A DNA stretch of 13,009 nucleotides from Bacteroidota bacterium (GTDB taxonomy: Bacteria > Pseudomonadota > Alphaproteobacteria > Puniceispirillales > Puniceispirillaceae): the NCBI GenBank assembly GCA_009936825.1, contig JAACDV010000009.1, positions 1 to 13,009 on the forward strand, written 5' to 3'. A program made the position numbers and the translations under genes. This document shows, piece after piece, positions 7,481-13,009 of this stretch. Under the pieces are notes generated by a model, which saw only the letters and a program-made list of their open reading frames with translations, ran no database searches and was not told the DNA's origin. How positions within the stretch are numbered: position 1 is the stretch's first letter; every line of letters begins with the position of its first letter.

Positions 7481-9633
7481 ATGCCAGCACGCGTCAGGCC
7501 GTTTCGTGTTAGACGAAGGGCCAGATCGGCGTCAACGCAGGCATCAAACCCCTTTGGCACCACCGTGGTGGTTTCGGTTTCGATGATCAGCGCTGGCCCG
7601 GACATCCGGTCACCGGCCTTCAGGTGTGTGCGTTCAAACACATCATGCGGGATCAGTGCCGCGGCGGCGGGATCAAACACATCGCGGCTACTGGCAGGTG
7701 TTACCCCAGTGCTGTCCTCAAACGCATTTAGGGCAGGTAGTACGGGCAGCGTCGGGGCATCGGTTGAAACGGTGACCGACCATGAAATCACCTCAACACC
7801 CAACTCGTCCATGGTTAGCCCGTAGACAGACCGGTAGCGAGACTCAAAATCACGCCGCATTTCAGCAAGGTGAGCGGCGGTAATCTGGCCGTTGGGCAGA
7901 GCGATGGCCAGCTCATGCCCCTGACCGCAATAGCGCAATTCGGCCTGTCTGCGCAGCGTTAGGTGTCGCCCGCCCGCACCGCTTTGAGTTGTTTCATGCG
8001 CTGCTGCCGACATCGCGTCCAGCAGCGCGTTCATCTCCTTCAGATCAGGGGTCTCCAGCATCATTCGCCAACTTCGCACAATTTCGTAGGACACCGGTGC
8101 TTGCAGGAATCCGATGGCCGATCCAACACCCGCACCGGGCGGAACAATCACCGTCGGGATATTCAGTTTTTCGGCAAGTCTGGCAGCATGAAGCGGCGCT
8201 CCACCCCCAAAGGCAATCATGACATATTCACCGGTTTGTTTGCCGCGTTCAATGGCATGAACCCGCGCCGCATTAGCCATGTTTTCTTCAATAATTTCGG
8301 TAATACCAACGGCGGGCCAGACACCATCAAGGCCAGTTTCATCCCCAATATGGTGCGCAATAGCGGTATCGGCAGCGGATTTATCCAGCGCAATTCGCCC
8401 ACCCGCAAAATGATCCGGATCAATTGTGCCAAGCATCAAATTGGCATCGGTAACCGTTGGCAACTTGCCGCCAAGCCCATAACAGGATGGCCCGGGGGTA
8501 GAGCCCGCACTGTCCGGCCCGACCTTGATCTGGCGCATCTCGTCAATGCGCGCGATAGAGCCACCGCCAGCGCCAATCTCCACCATTTGAACAACAGGAA
8601 TGCGCACCGGCAATCCGCTGCCCTTCATATCGCGGAATGATCGGGCAATTTCAAACTGGCGACTGCGTTCGGGACTGCCATCATCAATCAGGCAAATCTT
8701 GGCGGTAGTGCCGCCCATATCAAAGGCCAGCGCACGCTCCAACTTCCGCGATGTGGCAATGTTTGCCGCCAGAATAGCCCCGCCCGCCGGACCCGATTCA
8801 ACCAGACGAATGGGAATGCGCGCGGCCTGATTCAAAGTGGTTAGGCCGCCGCCAGACAGCATCAGGAAAACGGGGCATTCAAACCCGTCAGACGTCAATC
8901 GGTCTGCCAGACGGTGCAGATACCCCGACATCAGGGGCCGGATATAGGCGTTGGCAACGGTCGTCGAAAATCGCTCATACTCACGAATTTCAGGACAAAT
9001 CTCACTGGACAAGCAGATGGTGACGCCGGATAGCTCGGCTGCCAGAATTTCGGCGGCGCGCTGTTCATGCTGCGGATGGCTGTAGGCGTGCAGGAACCCG
9101 ATGGCTACCGCCTTCACATCGCTATTGGCAATTTCTCCTGCAATCCGGCGCAGCGCATCCTCATCAAGCTGGCAGATAATTTGGCCGCTGGCTGAAATAC
9201 GCTCATCGACCTCAAAGCGAAGCTGGCGCGGAACCAGTGGCGGCGGACGGCGGGCCTCAAGATTATATTGTGCAAAGCGCTTCTCAAACCCCATTTCCAG
9301 AATGTCACGAAAGCCGGATGACGTAATGAGAGCGGTCTTGGCCCCTTTGCGCTCAATCAAAGCGTTGGTCGCCAGCGTGGTTCCATGGATCAGAAGATCA
9401 ACGTCGCCTGTAGCAATTCCGGCCTCTGCGAGCACCCGGTCAATTCCGGCAAGCGCGCCGGTTTCGGGGGCGTCATGCGTGGTCAGAACTTTCGTCGTAA
9501 TCCGCTGCATCTCCGACGGACCAAATTCAAGAACGACATCGGTAAAAGTGCCGCCAATATCCACCGCCAGCCTTGTGCCAACCTTGCTTGCTGGATTATC
9601 GTTTTTCCCAACAATTTTTTGCGGATTTTTCAT
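7471..9633 (-). CDS. hyuA: Hydantoinase/oxoprolinase A-type ATPase subunit (HyuA family)
   Basis: A 720-residue ASKHA-fold protein of the hydantoinase A/5-oxoprolinase family, close to the usual length. The first phosphate-binding motif is DIGGTFTD (25-32), followed by HGTTLATNALIERKGAKT (83-100), LSGGGL (259-264), VESGPAGG (278-285), the second phosphate motif FDMGGTTAK (304-312), EIGAGGGSIA (352-361) and GPDSAGSTPGPSCYG (372-386). In characterised members ATP phosphorylates the cyclic amide carbonyl and hydrolysis then opens the ring together with HyuB. ATG 9633 is preceded on the coding strand by AAGGGAGA at good spacing and gives a 20-residue hydrophilic leader before the fold, longer than strictly needed but without a better internal start. 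It transcribes away from the kynureninase-like gene across a 112-bp control region. Confidence 0.94.
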   Translation of the reverse strand: MKNPQKIVGKNDNPASKVGTRLAVDIGGTFTDVVLEFGPSEMQRITTKVLTTHDAPETGALAGIDRVLAEAGIATGDVDLLIHGTTLATNALIERKGAKTALITSSGFRDILEMGFEKRFAQYNLEARRPPPLVPRQLRFEVDERISASGQIICQLDEDALRRIAGEIANSDVKAVAIGFLHAYSHPQHEQRAAEILAAELSGVTICLSSEICPEIREYERFSTTVANAYIRPLMSGYLHRLADRLTSDGFECPVFLMLSGGGLTTLNQAARIPIRLVESGPAGGAILAANIATSRKLERALAFDMGGTTAKICLIDDGSPERSRQFEIARSFRDMKGSGLPVRIPVVQMVEIGAGGGSIARIDEMRQIKVGPDSAGSTPGPSCYGLGGKLPTVTDANLMLGTIDPDHFAGGRIALDKSAADTAIAHHIGDETGLDGVWPAVGITEIIEENMANAARVHAIERGKQTGEYVMIAFGGGAPLHAARLAEKLNIPTVIVPPGAGVGSAIGFLQAPVSYEIVRSWRMMLETPDLKEMNALLDAMSAAAHETTQSGAGGRHLTLRRQAELRYCGQGHELAIALPNGQITAAHLAEMRRDFESRYRSVYGLTMDELGVEVISWSVTVSTDAPTLPVLPALNAFEDSTGVTPASSRDVFDPAAAALIPHDVFERTHLKAGDRMSGPALIIETETTTVVPKGFDACVDADLALRLTRNGLTRAGIPA

Positions 9634-9652
9634 TGGTCTCCCTTATTTACTG

Positions 9653-9668
9653 ATGAAATTTCTTTCAT
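9653..9668. promoter_or_regulatory. Small inverted repeat ATGAAA-N4-TTTCAT in the hyuA leader
   Basis: A perfect 6-bp inverted repeat, 16 bp overall, 19 bp upstream of the hyuA start codon. It is AT-rich and could be an operator half-pair or a weak RNA hairpin in the hyuA 5' leader. Six-base arms can arise by chance, so this is only a candidate. Confidence 0.3.
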
Positions 9669-9698
9669 TATGGCAAGAAATGCGCAAGATTGTAACCC

Positions 9699-9727
9699 AT
9701 GTTCCCTAAAAATCGATTGGGGAACAT
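9699..9727. promoter_or_regulatory. Candidate operator: 8-bp inverted repeat in the hyuA/kynU divergent region
   Basis: ATGTTCCC (9699-9706) and GGGAACAT (9720-9727) form a perfect inverted repeat with a 13-base AT-rich centre. It lies between the divergent hyuA and kynureninase-like genes, ending 18 bp before the latter's TTG start. On the minus strand a TACAAT -10-like hexamer (complement of 9689-9694) sits just downstream of the repeat, so a bound regulator would cover the hyuA -35 region and also lie close to the kynU start. The XRE-cupin regulator encoded at 11012 is the most obvious candidate binder. Seen: the repeat. Inferred: operator function. Confidence 0.5.
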
Positions 9728-9745
9728 CCATTGATGAGGGGATAA

Positions 9746-10990
9746 TTGATCGTGAGTATTACTTTGGAAATGTGCCGTGTGCTGGATGCGGACGACCCGC
9801 TCGCCAAATTTTACGATTTGTTCGAACCGCCCAAAAAGAACACCATTTTTCTGGATGCGAATTCAATGGGGGCGATGCCAAAAGCGGTGCCGGACATGAT
9901 GCAGCGGTTTTTTAGCGATGCGTGGGTTGAATTGCGCCGTCAGGGCTGGAGTCATTTTGAATGGATGGAACGGCCCGGGCAGATCGGCGCGTCGATCGCG
10001 CATTTGATGGGCGTTGATGGCAAGGATGTGATTGCGTGTGATAACACCACGGTCAATTTGTATAAAATACTGACCTATGCTTGGCGGGTACGCGGCAGTG
10101 GTACGCAAATTTTAACCGAAAAAGGTAATTTTCCGACTGATATTTATATTGCTGAAGGGTTGCAGAACGCTGGCGATAACGCCCCTGAAGTCATTATATG
10201 CGAGACGCGGGATGATCTGGTATCACGCATCAGCGCGGATACGGCGATTGTGTATCTAAGCCATGTCGACTACCGCACGGGCGAACGCTGGGACATGGCA
10301 GAAATAAGCCGGTTGGCGCATGCGAATGACGCTTTGACCGTTTGGGATCTGTCGCATTCAACTGGGGCTGTACCGCTGGACTTGATGGGCGATGCCGCGG
10401 ATTTTGCGGTTGGTTGCGGTTATAAATATCTCAGTGGCGGGCCGGGCGGGCCGGCCTATCTGTGGCTTCATCCCGATCATGGTGAGACGGCATGGCCGAC
10501 GATTTGCGGCTGGATGGGGCATGGCGATGTTTTTGCCTTTGCCAAGACGTTCTGGCCGCTGGATGGGGCGGCGCGTCATGCCACAGGAACGCCTTCGGTG
10601 ATGGCCAATGAGGTTTTTGCCTGCGCCGCTGAAATCTGGCGCCAAGTTGATGCGCCCCAGCTTTGGAGCAAGCATCAGGCGCTGGGTGATCTGCTGATTG
10701 ACTTGCTGGAACAGGAATGTGGCGCGCTGGGCGTGACCGTCAATTCACCGCGCGAATATGACCAGCGCGGCGGGCATGTCGGTTTCTCGCACGAAGGGGC
10801 AGGCCCGTTATGCGAGGCGTTGCTGGATGCCGGGGTGGTCGGATCATTCCGCAAACCCGACGCTCTGCGCTTTGGACTGGGATCGCTTTACCTTCGCTAT
10901 GAGGATATTTGGGAGACGGTACAACGGCTGCGGATTATTCTTGAAAGTGAAAGCTGGCGCGATCCGAAGTTCCAGAAAGTATCGGTCTAG
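9746..10990 (+). CDS. kynU: Kynureninase-like PLP-dependent C-C hydrolase
   Basis: A fold-type I (class V) PLP enzyme of 414 residues, the usual bacterial kynureninase size. Diagnostic segments in order are FLDANSMGAMP (35-45), FPTDIYIAEGL (129-139), YLSHVDYRTGERWDM (170-184), WDLSHSTGAVPLDL (200-213), GCGYKYLSGGPGGPAYLW (223-240) with K227 as the likely PLP-lysine, and ATGTPSV (279-285). Kynureninase cleaves kynurenine or 3-hydroxykynurenine to an anthranilate plus alanine. No tryptophan dioxygenase or recognised formamidase is nearby, so it may act on imported kynurenine or another gamma-keto amino acid. The start is uncertain: TTG 9746 is six bases after GAGG and fits spacing best; GTG 9752 and ATG 9770 are alternatives. 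It heads an operon with the XRE regulator 21 bp downstream and is divergent from hyuA. Confidence 0.88.
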   Translation: MIVSITLEMCRVLDADDPLAKFYDLFEPPKKNTIFLDANSMGAMPKAVPDMMQRFFSDAWVELRRQGWSHFEWMERPGQIGASIAHLMGVDGKDVIACDNTTVNLYKILTYAWRVRGSGTQILTEKGNFPTDIYIAEGLQNAGDNAPEVIICETRDDLVSRISADTAIVYLSHVDYRTGERWDMAEISRLAHANDALTVWDLSHSTGAVPLDLMGDAADFAVGCGYKYLSGGPGGPAYLWLHPDHGETAWPTICGWMGHGDVFAFAKTFWPLDGAARHATGTPSVMANEVFACAAEIWRQVDAPQLWSKHQALGDLLIDLLEQECGALGVTVNSPREYDQRGGHVGFSHEGAGPLCEALLDAGVVGSFRKPDALRFGLGSLYLRYEDIWETVQRLRIILESESWRDPKFQKVSV

Positions 10991-11011
10991 CGGGCAAATA
11001 AGGGGACGGCC

Positions 11012-11632
11012 ATGGCGGCAAAACCGCAACAGCAATCGCAAATAGATGCCATTACCGGCCCCCAGAATCGAGGCGCTCAGGGCGTGCGAATTGCCGCGTT
11101 TCGCAAACAGGCTGATCTGACGCTGGCCGAGGTTGCCGAGGTGTGCGCTCTGTCCGAGGCAACCTTATCGCGTATTGAAAACGGGCAAACCCGGGTTAGC
11201 GCGGATACGCTATTTGTGATGGCCCGGCTTTTTGCCGTTGATATGGCTGATTTTTTTGGTGATACCGCCGCGCCTTTGACAAAGGGGATGCGCTCAATCA
11301 CCCGCAGCGGTGAGGTCGATTGCACCCCTATGGCCCGCTATTCCAGCGAAGTTCTGAATGCCGATTTATCGCGAAAGCAAATGCTACCGGCGATCAATCA
11401 TGTTGCCGCGCGCACGCTGGATGATGTTGGTGGATTGCAGGCACATGTTGGTGAGGAATTTGTCTATGTGCTTGGTGGGGCGATCATGCTCCATTCCGAG
11501 CTATATGCACCGACGCGCCTGAATGAGGGGGATAGCTGCTATTTCGATGCGGCAATGGCGCATGCCTATCTGAATGCTGGCGCCTCGGACACGGCAACCA
11601 TTCTAGTGGTAGTGCGTGCCGAAGATCGCTGA
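11012..11632 (+). CDS. XRE-family regulator with C-terminal cupin sensor domain
   Basis: A 206-residue protein with an N-terminal XRE helix-turn-helix (about 24-80; LTLAEVAEVCALSEATLSRIENG is the recognition core, followed by VSADTLFVMARLF) and a C-terminal cupin (about 120-203). Cupin motif 1 is reduced (H145, E149, then GG), while motif 2 keeps its histidine and asparagine (MAHAYLN; H184, N188). This architecture is typical of small-molecule-responsive regulators that control adjacent catabolic or amine/amino-acid genes. ATG 11012 follows AGGGGA at normal spacing and is 21 bp after the kynureninase-like stop, so it is probably cotranscribed and may autoregulate the operon and the divergent hyuAB through the inverted repeat at 9699-9727. 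Ligand unknown. Confidence 0.92.
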   Translation: MAAKPQQQSQIDAITGPQNRGAQGVRIAAFRKQADLTLAEVAEVCALSEATLSRIENGQTRVSADTLFVMARLFAVDMADFFGDTAAPLTKGMRSITRSGEVDCTPMARYSSEVLNADLSRKQMLPAINHVAARTLDDVGGLQAHVGEEFVYVLGGAIMLHSELYAPTRLNEGDSCYFDAAMAHAYLNAGASDTATILVVVRAEDR

Positions 11633-11650
11633 TGATCGTTGACGATATTT

Positions 11651-11670
11651 GGGCCGGTAAGGGCCGGAGA
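11651..11670 (+). repeat. 10-bp imperfect direct repeat at the SRPBCC ribosome-binding site
   Basis: GGGCCGGTAA is followed directly by GGGCCGGAGA, eight of ten bases shared; the second copy supplies the GGAGAAGG ribosome-binding site of the downstream gene. Just upstream, GATCGCTGAT (11624-11633) and GATCGTTGAC (11634-11643) form a similar adjacent pair spanning the XRE stop codon. Both are short and imperfect. Confidence 0.5.
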
Positions 11671-11680
11671 AGGCAGAATT

Positions 11681-12130
11681 ATGGCCAAACAAACTGATCT
11701 TGCACATATTCGGATTAACGCTGCTGCTGATGCACTCTTTGCCTTTATGGCGGACCCGGGCCGGATGGATTTATGGTCCTTTGGTACATGGCACACCGAA
11801 ATCGCTGCAGATGGATTGGTGCGCGGCACATCGATATTTGACGGATCAGAAATTTATGTGCGGATTGCTCCTTACCCCGATCAGATGGTTGTAGATTATC
11901 TGATCGGGGCTGATCCTGCGGCGTTAACACGGCGGATTTATGCCCGCATCCTGCCGTCAACTGATGCTGATGGTCCGGTGGGAATGGCCGAGCTTCACCT
12001 TGTTGCGCTGCGCAGCGATCACATGGATGATGACCGTTGGGAAGGGTTGAAAGCGGCGCACGCCTTTGAGGTGCGTCTGATCAAACGCCTGATCGAAAGC
12101 GGTTTTGATCATCGCCAGCTGCCGCGATAA
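11681..12130 (+). CDS. SRPBCC (START/Bet v1-like) superfamily protein
   Basis: A 149-residue protein with the expected SRPBCC pattern: an N-terminal strand (DLAHIRINAAADALFAFMADPGRM), a WSFGTWH turn, a curved strand series (GTSIFDGSEIYVRIAPYPDQMVVDYLIG), and a long C-terminal helix (WEGLKAAHAFEVRLIKRLIES). The fold holds a hydrophobic cavity used for binding or cyclising small ligands; the precise function is unknown. The open frame extends to 11639, but ATG 11681 follows GGAGAAGG with good spacing and starts directly at the fold, so it is preferred. It lies 48 bp after the XRE-cupin regulator and is probably the last gene of the kynureninase-like operon. The next 109 bp, before prpE, carry no recognisable terminator. 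Confidence 0.75.
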   Translation: MAKQTDLAHIRINAAADALFAFMADPGRMDLWSFGTWHTEIAADGLVRGTSIFDGSEIYVRIAPYPDQMVVDYLIGADPAALTRRIYARILPSTDADGPVGMAELHLVALRSDHMDDDRWEGLKAAHAFEVRLIKRLIESGFDHRQLPR

Positions 12131-12186
12131 TTGGTAATTCAGTAAATCTACCCTCCTGCGCCTAGCAGAATAGGATTTATGAATAG

Positions 12187-12192
12187 TATGAT
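12187..12192 (+). promoter_or_regulatory. Possible -10 element (TATGAT) upstream of prpE
   Basis: TATGAT differs from the sigma-70 -10 consensus by one base and lies 47 bp before the prpE ATG in the 109-bp gap after the SRPBCC gene. No good -35 hexamer is visible at 16-18 bp upstream, so this is weak; the gap itself suggests that prpE has its own promoter somewhere in it. Confidence 0.25.
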
Positions 12193-12239
12193 GATCTGCA
12201 CTAAGGCGGTGAAGGTGAAAATTACGCAAGGGGTAGAAA

Positions 12240-13009
12240 ATGGCTGGATATAAGGATGCCTACAATCGGGCGCAGGCGGATAGCGGTGCTTTCTGGTTAA
12301 AAGCCGCTGGCGATATTTCCTGGAGCAAACCCCCGAAAACAGCGCTTGATACCTCAAGGCCGCCCTTCTACCGCTGGTTTCCTGATGGCGAGTTGAACAC
12401 TTGCTATAACGCCGTTGACCGGCATGTCGCGGCAGGACGCGGCGCGCAAAAAGCCATAATTTACGACTCGCCGATTACCGGCAGCGCATCGACGCTGACC
12501 TATGCTGAATTGCAAATTGCTACCGCGCGCTTTGCCGGAATGCTGCACCGTTTTGGCATTGGGGCGGGTGACCGGGTGATCATTTATATGCCGATGATCC
12601 CCGAAGCCGCGGTTGCCATGGTGGGATGCGCGCGCCTTGGTGCGGTTCATTCGGTGGTCTTTGGCGGCTTTGCGGCTGCTGAGCTTGCCAAGCGGATTGA
12701 TGATTGCAAGCCAAAACTCATTATCAGTGCGTCCTGCGGGCATGAGCCTGGCCGGATTGTGGCCTATAAACCGCTGCTGGATGCGGCACTTGACACCGCC
12801 AAGCACAAACCGGCAAATTGCGTCATCTTTCAGCGTAATGCGGTGCGTGCTGACCTGCTCGCTGGCCGTGATCATGACTGGCATGCGGCGCATGAAGACG
12901 CACCGGAACTGGCTCCGGTTGCGGTTAAGGCAACCGACCCTCTTTATATCCTTTACACGTCGGGAACGACCGGCACGCCCAAAGGGGTTGTTCGTGATAA
13001 TGGCGGTCA
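12240..13009 (+). CDS. prpE: Propionyl-CoA synthetase (propionate--CoA ligase), 3' end cut by the window edge
   Basis: An open frame of 256 codons runs to the right edge. It belongs to the acetyl/propionyl-CoA synthetase branch of the adenylate-forming enzymes, which activate propionate (or a similar short acid) with ATP and CoA through an acyl-AMP. Visible features are the N-terminal FWLKAAGDISWSKPP and PPFYRWFPDGELNTCYNAVDR, which match the PrpE ACAS_N-type region; VIIYMPMIPEAA; LGAVHSVVFGGFAAAELAKRI; and the P-loop YTSGTTGTPKG (239-249) followed by VVRDNGG, a PrpE-typical continuation. PrpE is usually about 630 residues, so roughly 40% is present. ATG 12240 follows AAGGGGT. Propionyl-CoA could be an end-product of the catabolic block, or this may be an unrelated neighbour. 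Confidence 0.92.
   Translation, partial: MAGYKDAYNRAQADSGAFWLKAAGDISWSKPPKTALDTSRPPFYRWFPDGELNTCYNAVDRHVAAGRGAQKAIIYDSPITGSASTLTYAELQIATARFAGMLHRFGIGAGDRVIIYMPMIPEAAVAMVGCARLGAVHSVVFGGFAAAELAKRIDDCKPKLIISASCGHEPGRIVAYKPLLDAALDTAKHKPANCVIFQRNAVRADLLAGRDHDWHAAHEDAPELAPVAVKATDPLYILYTSGTTGTPKGVVRDNGG

Noticed and set aside
7963..8640. Plus-strand 225-codon open frame opposite hyuA
   Set aside because: It is antisense to conserved hyuA motifs, and its predicted protein has shadow-frame composition with no domain pattern.
12354..12893. Minus-strand 179-codon open frame
   Set aside because: It lies opposite the clearly coding prpE frame; the PrpE motifs on the plus strand explain this stretch.

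Overview
The window reads as accessory catabolic DNA from a Gram-negative proteobacterium, most likely a marine-type alphaproteobacterium (Rhodobacterales- or SAR116-like). This is inferred from family content, moderate-to-high GC and tight operon packing; no rRNA or other marker gene is present, so the taxonomy is tentative. Twelve protein genes cover almost all of it. I see no tRNA, rRNA, CRISPR array, insertion sequence or convincing intrinsic terminator.

Layout. (1) 1-5664, plus strand: a LacI-type regulator cut by the left edge, then a tandem NTF2/SnoaL-like protein, a two-domain cupin, a stand-alone MetE-C-terminal-like zinc methyltransferase-fold protein, a small alpha/beta hydrolase and an RraA/HMG-aldolase-like protein. 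Gaps are 0-12 bp except 52 bp before the MetE-like gene. This looks like one LacI-controlled catabolic operon. (2) 5686-9633, minus strand: hyuA then hyuB, the two subunits of an ATP-dependent hydantoinase/oxoprolinase-type enzyme, convergent with the first block. (3) 9634-9745: a divergent control region with two inverted repeats. (4) 9746-12130, plus strand: a kynureninase-like PLP enzyme, an XRE-cupin regulator and an SRPBCC protein. (5) 12240 to the right edge: the first 40% or so of a propionyl-CoA synthetase (prpE).

The genes suggest stepwise breakdown of a nitrogen-containing, possibly cyclic compound. HyuAB could open an amide or lactam ring, the kynureninase-like enzyme could cleave a C-C bond beside a keto group, and the cupin, hydrolase and RraA-like proteins could process the resulting acids. 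The substrate cannot be read from sequence, and no complete known pathway matches the set.

A second theme is short tandem duplication. A 15-bp unit occurs six times in frame inside the LacI ligand-binding domain. Units of about 18 bp carrying Shine-Dalgarno sequences are repeated at the lacI/NTF2 junction and between hyuA and hyuB, where each copy also carries the hyuA stop codon. A weaker 10-bp version lies before the SRPBCC gene.
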